Positions 15,457 to 26,229 are shown, numbered from the stretch's first letter. The stretch: DNA of 64,000 nucleotides from Nitrospira sp. (GCA_024998565.1 JACOEM010000007.1:186001-250000), one strand, 5' to 3'. Numbers and translations are program-made. Notes: generated from the letters alone by a model not told the origin.

Positions 15457-17936
15457 CCTATTCCTGCTGCGACGAACTGCGGCGTCAGGCCGTTCGAGAC
15501 CATCCGACGCTGAACGGGATCGATTTCCTCGAAGTGATCGATCGCGCCGCGCCCACGGAAGCCGAGCGCCAACGGAAACTCGAGGTCCACTTCGTGAAAC
15601 CTTTGGCCACGCCCGCCCCGAAGGCGGTCAACATTCGGATCGACGGCGGCGAGCGCATCACGCCCATTCGTGTGCTCGGGGTCAGCGTCGGAACCGGAAC
15701 GTCGGTGGAGGTGTTGACCGTCGAAGTGGAGCAAGCGGGCGATTTTTCGCTGTATACGCTCCGTCTGGTGACAAGCGCGCTTGATGACAGTGTCCCTCCC
15801 GGTTTCGATCCGCAGCTGGCAGCCATCGAGTTTTCGTTCAAGGTGGAATGCTCGAGCCCATTCGATTGCGCGCCGCAGCATCGGTGCCCGGAGGAGACGG
15901 GCCCGGCCCCGGTGATCGATTATCTGGCCAAAGACTATGCGAGTTTCCGCCGCGTCATGCTCGACCGGATGGCGGCCATCATGCCGCAATGGAAGGAACG
16001 CAACGCTGCCGATCTGGGCGTGATGTTGGTCGAGGCCTTGGCCTATACCGCCGACCAATTGAGTTATCAGCAGGATGCCGTGGCGACGGAGGCCTACCTG
16101 GGGACGGCGCGACGGCGGATCTCGGTCCGGCGCCATGCCCGTCTTATGGACTACTTCATGAGCGAGGGGTGCAACGCCAGGACCTGGATCCAGCTGGAGG
16201 TATCCGCCGACGTGCTACGAGCCGATCCCGCCGATCCGGCGGTTCCGGCCGGTACGAAGTTCACGACGCGCATCCCGGGGCAGCCCACCGCCATTGCCGA
16301 CGATCCGCGCGTCTACGAGCGTGCCCAGATCATCTTCGAAGCGATGGAATCTCTCCAGTCTCTCTATGCCGGACACAACGAATTACGGTTCTACACCTGG
16401 AGCAATCAGCGGTGCTGTTTGCCCAGTGGCGTGCGCTCGGCCACGCTCGTCGGACACCATCCGAACCTCACACCGGGGACGATTCTGCTGTTCGAAGAGG
16501 TGATCGGTCCGGAAAGTGGCTCGCCATCCGATGCGGATCCGACGCGGCGACATGTCATTAGGCTGGATCGTGTGGTTGCCACGAAGGCCGGCGGGACACC
16601 GTTGACCGATCCGGTCACCGGCCAGTTCATCACGGACATCTCGTGGCATGAAGAAGACGCGTTGCCCTTTCCCTTCTGCCTCTCTGCCGCCACAGAGCAG
16701 GGGTATCGCGATGCCGTCAGCGTAGCGCGCGGCAACCTGGTCCTGGCGGACCATGGGGTGACGCGGAAGGGCGAGTCGCTGGGCCAGGTGCCGGACTCTT
16801 TCCTGTCCATGCCGAGACCGAAAGACGGAGATCGTTGCGCACCGCTGACCTCATCGAGGGTGCTGCCGCGATTTAGGCCTCGCCTCAGCAAGGCGCCGCT
16901 GACCCATGCGGGGCCTGCCTATGACCATGTCATGTCGGCGCGTACCGCCTTACAGTGGGCGCTGCGTGACGTCCAGCCGGCCGTCACGCTGACCGGCACC
17001 AAGGGCAGCGAGTCGAGGACATGGACGGCCCGTCGCGACCTGCTCAACAGCGGCGCCGCGGCCGATGAGTATGTGCTGGAGGTGGAGAACGACGGGAGCG
17101 GCAGGATTCGTTTCGGCGACGACGTGCATGGCCGGCGGCCAGAATCCGGCACCGTCTTTACCGCGCGTTATCGGATCGGGAACGGACGCGCCGGGAACAT
17201 CGGGGCGGATGCGCTGGTGCACATTGCGTTGACGGTACCGGAGATCATGCTGGTCCGCAATCCGTTGCCCGCCGTGGGAGGACAGGATCCTGAATCGCTG
17301 CAGGATGTCAGGCAACGCGCTCCGGTGGCCTACCGCGTTCAGGAGCGTGCCGTGACACCGGCGGATTATGCCGAGGTGACGGAACGCCGGGCCGACGTCC
17401 AGCGGGCCGCCGCCTCCTTTCGCTGGACAGGCAGTTGGCACACGGTGTTCGTCACCGTCGATCGTGGGGGCGGGGGCCCGCTCTCCGGTGAGTATGAGGA
17501 AGAGATCCGTGGGCATGTCGAGCGTTACCGCATGGCCGGTCACGATCTGGAGGTCGACGGCCCGCAGTTCGTTTCGCTGGAGATCGATCTCCACGTGTGT
17601 GTGGCGGCCGAACATTTCCGCAGTGACGTCGAACGTGAACTGCTCGACCTGTTCAGCAATCGCGATCTGCCCGACGGCCGTCGCGGCCTGTTTCATCCGG
17701 ACAACTTCACGTTCGGACAGCCGGTCTACCTCAGTGCCATCTATGCGGCGGCCCATCAGGTGACGGGTGTCGAGTCGGTGGAGGTGCGCACGTTTCAGCG
17801 GCAGGGCCGTCCGGAAAGTGCGGCGCTCGACAGCGGCCGATTGGAGATCGGGCGGCTGGAGATTGCGCGGCTGGACAACGACCGGAATTTTGCGGAGCAC
17901 GGGCGCCTGACGATCAGCCTGGGAGGCGGGAAATGA
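15453..17936 (+). CDS. Baseplate J-like protein (gp6/Afp11-like)
   Basis: 827 residues, GTG start overlapping the gp25 stop. The N-terminus (CCDELRRQAVRDHPTLNGIDFLEVIDR) and the segment VIDYLAKDYASFRRVMLDRM...DLGVMLVEALAYTADQLSYQQDAVATEAYL are typical of eCIS and phage 'putative baseplate assembly' proteins. The C-terminal half has the baseplate_J pattern (FGDDVHGRRPESGTVFTARYRIGNGRAGN; RERAVTPADYAEVTER). It forms a baseplate wedge. It overlaps the next gene by 4 bp. Confidence 0.9.
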   Translation: MTYSCCDELRRQAVRDHPTLNGIDFLEVIDRAAPTEAERQRKLEVHFVKPLATPAPKAVNIRIDGGERITPIRVLGVSVGTGTSVEVLTVEVEQAGDFSLYTLRLVTSALDDSVPPGFDPQLAAIEFSFKVECSSPFDCAPQHRCPEETGPAPVIDYLAKDYASFRRVMLDRMAAIMPQWKERNAADLGVMLVEALAYTADQLSYQQDAVATEAYLGTARRRISVRRHARLMDYFMSEGCNARTWIQLEVSADVLRADPADPAVPAGTKFTTRIPGQPTAIADDPRVYERAQIIFEAMESLQSLYAGHNELRFYTWSNQRCCLPSGVRSATLVGHHPNLTPGTILLFEEVIGPESGSPSDADPTRRHVIRLDRVVATKAGGTPLTDPVTGQFITDISWHEEDALPFPFCLSAATEQGYRDAVSVARGNLVLADHGVTRKGESLGQVPDSFLSMPRPKDGDRCAPLTSSRVLPRFRPRLSKAPLTHAGPAYDHVMSARTALQWALRDVQPAVTLTGTKGSESRTWTARRDLLNSGAAADEYVLEVENDGSGRIRFGDDVHGRRPESGTVFTARYRIGNGRAGNIGADALVHIALTVPEIMLVRNPLPAVGGQDPESLQDVRQRAPVAYRVQERAVTPADYAEVTERRADVQRAAASFRWTGSWHTVFVTVDRGGGGPLSGEYEEEIRGHVERYRMAGHDLEVDGPQFVSLEIDLHVCVAAEHFRSDVERELLDLFSNRDLPDGRRGLFHPDNFTFGQPVYLSAIYAAAHQVTGVESVEVRTFQRQGRPESAALDSGRLEIGRLEIARLDNDRNFAEHGRLTISLGGGK

Positions 17937-20779
17937 GTCCATCGCCAGAGAACGAATGCGGTTGCTGCGCCGGCATCGCTGCCGAAACTCCCGCCCTGCT
18001 CTTCAACCGGCCGGGCCTCTCGGCGATCGCCTATCGAGTCGGAGCCTATCAAAGCTTCAAGCGGAGCCTGCAAGCGAGACTGTGCGACGGCCGTTGGCCG
18101 GTGCTGCGCGGATTGAGGACACGCGACGACGATGATTTCACCTTGGCGCTGTTGGACGCCTGGGCGGTCACCGGCGACATCCTGACGTTCTATCAGGAAC
18201 GAATTGCCAACGAGTCCTATCTCCGCACCGCGACGGAACGGCTGTCTATCCTGGAACAATCTCGGTTGCTAGGGTATCAGCTTGGCCCCGGCTTGGCCGC
18301 TGCGACCCACCTGGCCTTTACGCTGGAAGAGAACCCCGGTCTGCCGAAACAGGCCGCCCGGCCGGTCACGTTGGCGGTCGGGACCAAGGTGCAAAGTGTT
18401 CCGGGGCCGGATGAACAACCGCAAACCTTCGAGACGGTTGAGGCCATCGACGCGCGAGCGGAATGGAATGCGCTCAGGGCGCAATTGACGGAGACGCAGG
18501 CCCTCGCCTGGAATATGACGTCGATTTGGCTCGACGGAACCTCATTGACCTTAACGGTCGGCGATACGTTCCTCATCGTGGCCGACAACGGCCTCGCGTT
18601 CGAAGCTTCGTTGCGGCGGGTGACGCACATTGAGCCGGATATCGACCTGCGGAGCACCCGGGTCTGGTTGGCGGACATTTCGACCAGTGCGGGAAGTATC
18701 GCTGCGACTCAGCCGGGCGTCTACGTCATGCGGACGATTGCGTCGCCGTTCGGACACAATGCGCCGTTGCAAGCCACGTATGCGAATAACGCGTACACCT
18801 ATGACGAATGGGATCTTGATGGTGAGACCGAAGGAGTTCTCGGACTCAGTTCCCGTCAAGACAGGATTTTGGTCGATAGCTGGGCTGCCGTCGAGCGTGA
18901 GAACAACTTCGTTCCGGGAAGCCGTGTCTGGACCTTTGCGAAAGTCACTGGTGTGACCCATCAGTCGATGGCGAAGTACGGCATGGCAGGCAGTGTTACC
19001 AAGCTCTCATTCGATAAAGAGGTGTGGGTGACGGAAGGGGCGGATCTTGCCGCACTTCGACAAATTACCGTTGCAGCTCAAAGTGAAGCACTCCCGTTGA
19101 CCAAGACACCCTTATTCTATCCGGTCTATGGCGAGGAACTATCCTTCGACCAACTGGTTGATGGCTTGATGCCGGGTCGCCCGCTTGCAGTAAGCGGAAC
19201 ACGTCAGCGCATCCGTGTTACCGCCGTTCCTCGCACGTCAAACCGAAGACGCCTTCCTGTCGATTTTCCCGGCGATGTTCCAAGTCCGCCGGACCTGCCG
19301 GATGTGCCAGATATCGAGCTGCCGCCCATCCTCATGTTTGACTCTGGTGGGTTTGTCCTTCTCACTGTCGGAGACATTCTTTCCCTGCTCGCGCCTCCCA
19401 TGACCATTGCCGGTTCCATCTTCAGCGCCCTTGCTCCACCGGAGTTCGGCGCGGTGCTGAGTGACTCCGCTCCATCGATGCTCCGTCTCCAGGTCATGGA
19501 TCGAGACGGAAAAAGCGGGTACGTCAATATCAGCGCCGGGGCCATCGAGCTGGTGGCTCCGTCCGAAAAAGATGACGCGGTCAGCGAGATCGTGTTCATC
19601 GACGAAGCGATCGGGACCAGCATCATCCAGGATCGCGATCGCACGACCGTTCAACTCACGACGTCGTTGGCCAACGTGTACGAGCGGACGACGGTGCGCA
19701 TCAACGCCAATGTCGCCGCAGCCACCCATGGCGAAAGCGTAAAGGAACCGTTGGGCAGCGGTGATGCGGCCGTGCCCTATCAGGCCTTCACGCTACGGCA
19801 ACCGCCGGTGACCTACGTGGGGGCGACAACGCCGAGTGGATCGGCCTCGACGCTCAAGGTCTACGTGAACGAGGTCCTGTGGCAGGAGGTGCCGTTTTTC
19901 TACGGTCATGGCTCCACCGAGCGGATCTATATCACGAGGCAGGATGACGGGGGGCGCACGACGATCCGCTTCGGTGACGGCATCACGGGGGCGCGGTTGC
20001 CTACCGGCCAGAACAACGTGCGTGCGGAGTACCGGAAGGGCACGGGCCTTGGCGGGCTGGTGCGGGCCGGTCAGCTGAATCTCCTGATGAGCCGGCCGTT
20101 GGGATTGAAAGGCGTGGTCAATTCTGAGGCTGCGCAGGGGGCCGAGGAGCCGGAGTCGAGGGACGATGCGCGCAGGAATGCCCCACTCACCGTCCTGGCA
20201 CTGGATCGCGCGGTGTCGCTGCAGGATTACGAAGATTTCGCCAGAACCTTTTCCGGCGTCGCCAAGGCTCAGGCCGTGTGGGTGTGGGACGGACGCAAGC
20301 GCAGCATCTTCCTGACTGTGGCCGGTCCGAACGGGGAGGTGCCGGATGAGGACGGCTCCGTGATGGCGAAACTCAAGGAGGCGCTCCGCGCCTATGGCGA
20401 TCCGTATGTGCCCTTCACGGTCAGGAGTTACCGGCAGGCCTGGTTTGAACTCGCGGGGATCGTTACGGTGCATCTGGACCACGTGACGGAGACCGTCATG
20501 ACGGCGGTGGCGGAGACGTTGCGGCAACGGTATGCCTTTGAGGCCAGGAGCTTCGGCCAGCCGGTCGCGCTGAGCGACGTGATCGCCGCGATCCAGGCCG
20601 TCCCCGGTGTAGTTGCGGTGGATCTGGACCGGTTCTCGCGCACAGACCAATCGCTGCCGGCGATTCAAGCTCGGTTGATCGCCGACAGCCCGGCCATGGG
20701 CGCGGACGGGGTCGTGCCGGCGGCGGAACTGTTGTTACTCGATCCCGCGTCTTTGACTCAACTGAAGGCGATGCCATGA
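17933..20779 (+). CDS. Second putative baseplate assembly protein (Afp11/12-like)
   Basis: 948 residues. The N-terminus matches the large 'putative baseplate assembly' family (GLSAIAYRVGAYQSFKRSL; DDDFTLALLDAWAVTGDILTFYQERIANESYLRTATERLS). The C-terminal half repeats the baseplate_J pattern (IRFGDGITGARLPTGQNNVRAEYRKGTGLGG; LDRAVSLQDYEDFARTFSGVAKAQ). A hydrophobic central stretch around 460-500 (PPILMFDSGGFVLLTVGDILSLLAPP) is unusual for a soluble wedge. It is flanked by 4-bp overlaps on both sides and probably forms the baseplate with the previous gene. Confidence 0.88.
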   Translation: MSPSPENECGCCAGIAAETPALLFNRPGLSAIAYRVGAYQSFKRSLQARLCDGRWPVLRGLRTRDDDDFTLALLDAWAVTGDILTFYQERIANESYLRTATERLSILEQSRLLGYQLGPGLAAATHLAFTLEENPGLPKQAARPVTLAVGTKVQSVPGPDEQPQTFETVEAIDARAEWNALRAQLTETQALAWNMTSIWLDGTSLTLTVGDTFLIVADNGLAFEASLRRVTHIEPDIDLRSTRVWLADISTSAGSIAATQPGVYVMRTIASPFGHNAPLQATYANNAYTYDEWDLDGETEGVLGLSSRQDRILVDSWAAVERENNFVPGSRVWTFAKVTGVTHQSMAKYGMAGSVTKLSFDKEVWVTEGADLAALRQITVAAQSEALPLTKTPLFYPVYGEELSFDQLVDGLMPGRPLAVSGTRQRIRVTAVPRTSNRRRLPVDFPGDVPSPPDLPDVPDIELPPILMFDSGGFVLLTVGDILSLLAPPMTIAGSIFSALAPPEFGAVLSDSAPSMLRLQVMDRDGKSGYVNISAGAIELVAPSEKDDAVSEIVFIDEAIGTSIIQDRDRTTVQLTTSLANVYERTTVRINANVAAATHGESVKEPLGSGDAAVPYQAFTLRQPPVTYVGATTPSGSASTLKVYVNEVLWQEVPFFYGHGSTERIYITRQDDGGRTTIRFGDGITGARLPTGQNNVRAEYRKGTGLGGLVRAGQLNLLMSRPLGLKGVVNSEAAQGAEEPESRDDARRNAPLTVLALDRAVSLQDYEDFARTFSGVAKAQAVWVWDGRKRSIFLTVAGPNGEVPDEDGSVMAKLKEALRAYGDPYVPFTVRSYRQAWFELAGIVTVHLDHVTETVMTAVAETLRQRYAFEARSFGQPVALSDVIAAIQAVPGVVAVDLDRFSRTDQSLPAIQARLIADSPAMGADGVVPAAELLLLDPASLTQLKAMP

Positions 20780-22857
20780 ATCCAGAAGCAGACAAGCTCT
20801 ATCAGCTCCTTCCGGCGCTCTATCGCATTCGTGATACCGAACAGGGTGGCCCCTTGCGTGCATTGTGCGAGGTGCTGGCCGAAGACATTGCGGTGCTGCG
20901 CGAGAATCTCGATCAACTCTATGATGACCAGTTTATCGAGACCTGCGCCGACTGGGTGGCTCCCTATATCGGAGACCTGATCGGCTACCGTACCCTGCAT
21001 GGAGTGACCGACCGGACGAGAAGCGCCCGCGCCGAGGTTGCCAATACGATTGCCTATCGGCGTCGCAAGGGAACGGCGACGGTGCTTGAACAATTGGCAC
21101 GGGACGTGACGGGGTGGAATGCGCGGGTCGTAGAATTTTTCCACTGGCTTGAGACCAGCCAGTACATGAACCACATCCGTCCGGCCAATCGAGCCACGCC
21201 CGACCTGCGGAACTGGGAGGCGCTGGAGCGGCGCGATACGGCCTTCAACAGCCTGGCACACTCGGTGGATGTGCGGCGTATTGAGACGCAACGGGGACGG
21301 TACAACATTCCCAACATCGGCCTTTTTCTGTGGCGGTTGGACGCCTTTTCCCTGACCGGTTCTCCCGCGTGTCGAGTCGACGACGAGCGGTATCTCTTCA
21401 GTCCCTTGGGAAACGATACGCAGCTGCTCACCAGGCCCGAGTCGGAAGCCGACATCTCGCACCTGGCTGAGCCGATCAATGTTCCGGAACCGATCAGCCG
21501 GAGAGTCCTGCACCAGTCGCCGGCCCGATACTATGGTCCACAACTGAGTCTGTTTGTGGAGGCGGACAATCTCGACACGTCGATCGGCAACGTGACGGTC
21601 TGTAACCTCTCCGACCAGGGAGCGACCTGGGCGCACCTGCCGGTGAGCAAGGTGACCATCGATCCGGTGCTTGGACGAATTGCCGTCCCTCCCGGTACGC
21701 CCCCGGTCAACCTGCGCGTCACCTGCCACTACGGGTTTAGCATGCCGACCGGAGGGGGAGAGTATGAGCGCAGCAAGACCTTCGCGCTCGGCGGCGGATT
21801 CGCCTCGGTGACGCAGGGGCAGAGCCTTCAAACGGCGCTCACGGCAGCCCAGGCCGGAGGGGTCGTCGAGATCGGCGACAGCGGACGGTATGAGGAAACA
21901 CTCAGCCTCACACTGCCGCCGACGGCGAAGGTGGAACTGCGAGCGGCCAACGAACATCGCCCGACCCTCGTGCTTGGCGGCGACTGGACGGTGACGCTGG
22001 CACCGGGCACAGAACTGACCTTGAACGGATTGCTGATTACGGGCGGACGGATCCGAGTGGCCGCAGCCGGCGGTCCCGGCACGAGGATTCTACGGCTGCG
22101 CCATTGCACATTGGTGCCTGGCCTGGCAGTCGCGCGGGACGGCGAGCCCCTGTCGCCCGCCGTGCCTTCGCTGGTCGTGGAACAGCCTGGGACGCAGGTG
22201 GAGATCGACCATGGGCTGCTCGGGGGTATTGCTTGTGTGGACGGCGCCGACCTGTCGATCAGCCACACACTGGTCGATGGCACGGGCCCGACGAGGGTCG
22301 CCTTCTCAGCGCCGGATGGGCTCTCCGGCGGCGGGACGATGACGATCGTCAACTCGACCGTCATCGGCAAGGTGCATACAAAGCGCCTGGATCTGGCCTC
22401 GAACACGATTTTTGCCGCGGCCCTTGGCACAGGCGACAGTTGGTCCCATCCCCTGTGGTCCGATCAGAATCAGCAGGGCTGCTGCCGGTTTTCGTTCGTG
22501 CCGCTGAATGCCATTGTGCCGCGTCGCTACCGCTGCCAGCCGGAACTGGCCGTCGAGCTGGCGCTGCTGGAAGCCGATCAGCCGAAGGGCAGCCTCACCG
22601 ATCCTGAAAAACTGGCGATCACTCTGGCGACACAGGCCCGCGTGCGGCCGGCCTTTGCCGCGCGGCGCTACGGACAAGCCCCCTACGGTCGGCTCGCCGA
22701 TCACTGCCCTGAAGAGATTCGTCGCGGAGCCGACGACGAGTCTGAGATGGGGGTGTTCCACGATGTCTTCGCGCCGCAGCGGGAGGACAATCTCAAGATT
22801 CGATTGCACGAGTATCTGCGGTTCGGCCTGGAGGCAGGAGTGTTTCACGCCTCGTGA
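20776..22857 (+). CDS. Phage tail protein I-like baseplate protein fused to beta-helix domain
   Basis: 693 residues. The first ~200 residues match phage tail protein I-type baseplate proteins (LYQLLPALYRIRDTEQGGPLRALCEVLAEDIAVLRENLDQLYDDQFIETCADW; YIGDLIGYRTLHG; RRKGTATVLEQLARDVTGW). From ~330 onwards there is a repetitive, strand-rich stretch (SLTLPPTAKVELRAANEHRPTLVLGG, LTLNGLLITGGRIRV, MTIVNSTVIGKVHTKRLDLASNTIF) resembling a right-handed parallel beta-helix. The fusion could make a fibre-bearing peripheral baseplate. Followed after ~50 nt by another beta-helix protein. Confidence 0.83.
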   Translation: MNPEADKLYQLLPALYRIRDTEQGGPLRALCEVLAEDIAVLRENLDQLYDDQFIETCADWVAPYIGDLIGYRTLHGVTDRTRSARAEVANTIAYRRRKGTATVLEQLARDVTGWNARVVEFFHWLETSQYMNHIRPANRATPDLRNWEALERRDTAFNSLAHSVDVRRIETQRGRYNIPNIGLFLWRLDAFSLTGSPACRVDDERYLFSPLGNDTQLLTRPESEADISHLAEPINVPEPISRRVLHQSPARYYGPQLSLFVEADNLDTSIGNVTVCNLSDQGATWAHLPVSKVTIDPVLGRIAVPPGTPPVNLRVTCHYGFSMPTGGGEYERSKTFALGGGFASVTQGQSLQTALTAAQAGGVVEIGDSGRYEETLSLTLPPTAKVELRAANEHRPTLVLGGDWTVTLAPGTELTLNGLLITGGRIRVAAAGGPGTRILRLRHCTLVPGLAVARDGEPLSPAVPSLVVEQPGTQVEIDHGLLGGIACVDGADLSISHTLVDGTGPTRVAFSAPDGLSGGGTMTIVNSTVIGKVHTKRLDLASNTIFAAALGTGDSWSHPLWSDQNQQGCCRFSFVPLNAIVPRRYRCQPELAVELALLEADQPKGSLTDPEKLAITLATQARVRPAFAARRYGQAPYGRLADHCPEEIRRGADDESEMGVFHDVFAPQREDNLKIRLHEYLRFGLEAGVFHAS

Positions 22858-22911
22858 GGAACCGTGGCCGGAACCAGTGAGTGAACCGTTTAATTTATTA
22901 GGAGAGCGCAC

Positions 22912-25900
22912 ATGAGTGGCGATTACAGCCGGAAACGATTTAACCCTGAGAAACATTACCAGGGCGTACTGCGGCAGCAGGGGCGGGTTGACCTCGATGC
23001 CGACTGGAACGAGTACGTAGACCTCCAGGACCGCCGGTGGCGGGCTGAGACCATCGACGTCGTGGGACGCTGCGGCGTGCCGAGCGAAACGCCGGACGGC
23101 TTCAAGATCGAGCTGAGCGGAGGGGAACTTACGGTCGGTCAGGGACGGATGTACGTCGACGGATACGTTGCCGAAAACCACGGCACGGCCCCCGCCTTCG
23201 ATGCCACGATCGAAGAACAGTATGGTTCCGCCGCATTGCCGGTGAAGAATCAGCCCTATGGCGGGCCGCTCCCCGTTCCGCCGCAGGTGCGGTCGCTGGT
23301 CTATCTGAACGTCTGGCGACGCGAGGTGACGCATGTGCTGGAGCCTGGACTGATCGAACCGGCCGTTAACGTCGATTCCACGACCCGACTGCAGACGGCA
23401 TGGCAAGTGCGGTTGCTGGGAAACATTCCGCCGGAGGTGAATTGCGAGACCCCGCTGGCCGACATCCCGGGTTGGCCGGTCGGCAATAACCCCTCCGCGG
23501 CGCGGTTGACCACCACCACGGTGGCGGTCACGACGGAGCCTAACCCCTGTCTGGTGCCGCCGACCGGCGGCTATCGCGGTCTGGAAAACCATTTGTACCG
23601 GATCGAGGTGCACAGCGAGACGGCGAGTACGGTGAAGGTGAAGTGGTCGCGTGAGAATGCGCACGTGGCGACGACGATTGCCGAAATTCTAGCCGGCCGG
23701 ACGATTGTGCGGGTGGAGAGCCTGGGTCGCGACGACGTGCTGCGTTTTAAGACCGGCGACTGGGTCGAGTTCACGAACGACCAGCGTGAGTTCGACGGGC
23801 TGCCCGGCGAGATGCGCAAGGTGACGGTGGATGACACCAACAAGACGTTGACGTTCAGTCCGGCCCTGCCGATCGCCGATTTTCCGCAAGGCGTACCCGA
23901 TGCAGCCAAGCACGTGCGGGTCATCCGCTGGGACCAATCCGGCATCGTGCGCAAGCCGGATGGTTCGCAACTGGTGAACCTGGATCTCACTGCGGACGGG
24001 TTGATCGAGTTGTCGGTGGCGAACCCCGGATTTGTGCTGGAGCACGGCGTGCAAGCCACCCTGACCATCCTTTCCGGCGGCCGGGCGCATGGCGGCGATT
24101 ACTGGTGTTTTGCCGCGAGGACGGCGGATGCCGACATCGAACGATTGAACCAGGCGCCGCCGCTCGGTATCCATCATCATTACTGTCACCTCGCCATCAT
24201 CGAAGCGGACGGCAAGATTCATGACTGTCGAACCGTATTTCCGCCGCTCACGGAGCTCACGCCTGGCTGCTGCACGGTGGTGGTACAGCCTGGAGAAGAT
24301 ATCCAGGCCGCGATCGACTCGCTGCCGGAAGAAGGCGGGTGCGTCTGCCTCAAGGTGGGCGAGCACGAGATTGAGGCGCCGATTCGGATCGAACAGTCCA
24401 ACGTGTCGTTGCACGGGGAAACCTTGGGCGCGCGTGTCGTCCGGAAGAGCGGGACGGAGCTCCTTCACATCGGGCATCCCGACGGGGTGCTGTTGGAGCA
24501 TGTGACCGTCTCAGGGTTGTCGTTGCTGCTTGAGAACAAGGGGCAACAGGGGCAGGGCCTACAGGCCATGGTGGCGATGGACCGTTGCCGCGAAGCCGTG
24601 CTCGAGCGATGTCTGTTGCATGCGCAGGTGCCGACTCAGATCGCCGGTGTCGTCATCAGCCGCAGCACCGATGTACGCGTGACGGGCTGTGTCGTCGACA
24701 ATGTGCAATACGGAGTCTGGACACTTGCCGATACGACGGGCCTCGTCATCGTCGGCAACAGTTTCGATGCCGCGAACAAGCGGAAAAGCGACGGAGGCCT
24801 GGTGGGGCTTCTGTTGCAGGACGTGTCCTTCCCGGCTCGCATCGAGGACAATCGCCTTTTGGGGTTTGTCTTCGGCATTGTCCTGAACAATGGAGCGCTG
24901 ACCGGCACGCCGTTTTCGCTGGCCGCCGGTTCCACCATTGCCGGGAACTATATCGTGCGGCTGGGAGCAGAAGTGGACCCGGGGACGCTGAAGGCGTTCG
25001 GCATCGATGTGGCCGCCGATGGCTGTGTCATCAGCGACAATATCCTGCTCTACAATTCGCCCGAATACGGAGGCATCGCCGTGAGCGGGCGAAATACCGT
25101 GGTTGAACGCAATCAACTCCGCTCCCTGTTGAAAGAAGCCGGAGCGGTTCGCCCTATCGCGCTGCTGCTGGCCAGGTTCGGCGGCAACGGCAGCCTTGGA
25201 ACATTCGGCGGGAGAATAGCGGGGAATCTGGTACTCGGGGTCCAGGAAGGCATCGTCGTGATCGGCAATGAGGGGGCCGAGTTGCTCGATAATCGGGTAG
25301 AGAGCGAAGGGCAGGAGGCCGGGTTCGGCGTGCTGCTGGCGGCGTCCAGTCGTGTCCGTGTGCAGGGGAATCGCGTCACCAATACCGCCTGGCCGGTCGC
25401 GGCCAGCGGCGGCACGGCCAACGTCCTTGCGGACAACAACCTGGTGCGAGGCGGCGGCGGGATCACCGCGGTGTTTCATACCTCGCTGACGTGCAGTCAG
25501 AATCGCGTCGAAGATATGCGCCATTGGGGCATTCTGAGCCTGGTCGGGTTTGCCAAATGTGCTCTCACTGAGAACCGGGTCTTGAACTGTGGCTATCAGC
25601 AGGCCCCGTCCATCGGCATCGGCGCCTCCCTGCAGCTCGGGGAGTTGTGCGTGGAGTCCTGCGAGGTGATGAATACCGGAGTCTCGCCGGATAATACGAC
25701 CATCAGTGCGCTCTCCTGGGGAATCATCGCTGATTTGATTCTGGAGGCGCGTGTGCAGAGCAACCTGGTCACCTATGCGAACGCGGCTCTCTTGGATGCC
25801 AATCAGGAGCACCGCGCGCTCTGGATGCGTGGTTGGCTGGAGCAGGTGATCACGTTCGGTGCGGGCCAGGTGGTCTTCGGATTCAGCGCGCAGATCCTGG

Positions 25901-26229
25901 ACAACAAATTCCTCGGGCCTGGTCGCACGGCGTTGGTCGAGGTCGCCCAGCAGAATCTGAGCGACACGTTGTTCCGCCGCTTCGAGCGGCTCTTCTTCAG
26001 CAATAATTTCTGTTGGCACGCCAGCGTGGCCGCCCAGGGGACCGCAACAGTGTCGCTTTCGGCGAGAAGTGCGATTGTGATGGGCAACCACATTAAGACG
26101 AATGTGCCGATCCCGTCCGTAGATTTCCACGGCATGAAGGAGGCGGTTTACATGGGTAACCTGGCTCAAGCCAATCCGGTGAATTTCGGGGGGATTCCCT
26201 CTCCGGTCTCCGGCTTCAATCGACCCTAG
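22912..26229 (+). CDS. DUF6519 and parallel beta-helix protein, putative tail fibre/receptor-binding
   Basis: 1105 residues, ATG after TTAGGAGAGCGCAC. The N-terminus (DYSRKRFNPEKHYQGVLRQQGRVDLDADWNEYVDLQDRRWRAETIDVVG) is DUF6519, found in proteins encoded beside baseplate genes. From ~460 it is a long chain of NN/NR-type coils (VVIGNSFDAANK, IEDNRLLGFVFGIVLNNG, ISDNILLYNSPEYGG), a right-handed parallel beta-helix like pectate-lyase-fold tailspikes. It may recognise target-cell surfaces; no lyase active-site motif is evident to me. The fold is a strong inference, the role weaker. Confidence 0.82.
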   Translation: MSGDYSRKRFNPEKHYQGVLRQQGRVDLDADWNEYVDLQDRRWRAETIDVVGRCGVPSETPDGFKIELSGGELTVGQGRMYVDGYVAENHGTAPAFDATIEEQYGSAALPVKNQPYGGPLPVPPQVRSLVYLNVWRREVTHVLEPGLIEPAVNVDSTTRLQTAWQVRLLGNIPPEVNCETPLADIPGWPVGNNPSAARLTTTTVAVTTEPNPCLVPPTGGYRGLENHLYRIEVHSETASTVKVKWSRENAHVATTIAEILAGRTIVRVESLGRDDVLRFKTGDWVEFTNDQREFDGLPGEMRKVTVDDTNKTLTFSPALPIADFPQGVPDAAKHVRVIRWDQSGIVRKPDGSQLVNLDLTADGLIELSVANPGFVLEHGVQATLTILSGGRAHGGDYWCFAARTADADIERLNQAPPLGIHHHYCHLAIIEADGKIHDCRTVFPPLTELTPGCCTVVVQPGEDIQAAIDSLPEEGGCVCLKVGEHEIEAPIRIEQSNVSLHGETLGARVVRKSGTELLHIGHPDGVLLEHVTVSGLSLLLENKGQQGQGLQAMVAMDRCREAVLERCLLHAQVPTQIAGVVISRSTDVRVTGCVVDNVQYGVWTLADTTGLVIVGNSFDAANKRKSDGGLVGLLLQDVSFPARIEDNRLLGFVFGIVLNNGALTGTPFSLAAGSTIAGNYIVRLGAEVDPGTLKAFGIDVAADGCVISDNILLYNSPEYGGIAVSGRNTVVERNQLRSLLKEAGAVRPIALLLARFGGNGSLGTFGGRIAGNLVLGVQEGIVVIGNEGAELLDNRVESEGQEAGFGVLLAASSRVRVQGNRVTNTAWPVAASGGTANVLADNNLVRGGGGITAVFHTSLTCSQNRVEDMRHWGILSLVGFAKCALTENRVLNCGYQQAPSIGIGASLQLGELCVESCEVMNTGVSPDNTTISALSWGIIADLILEARVQSNLVTYANAALLDANQEHRALWMRGWLEQVITFGAGQVVFGFSAQILDNKFLGPGRTALVEVAQQNLSDTLFRRFERLFFSNNFCWHASVAAQGTATVSLSARSAIVMGNHIKTNVPIPSVDFHGMKEAVYMGNLAQANPVNFGGIPSPVSGFNRP

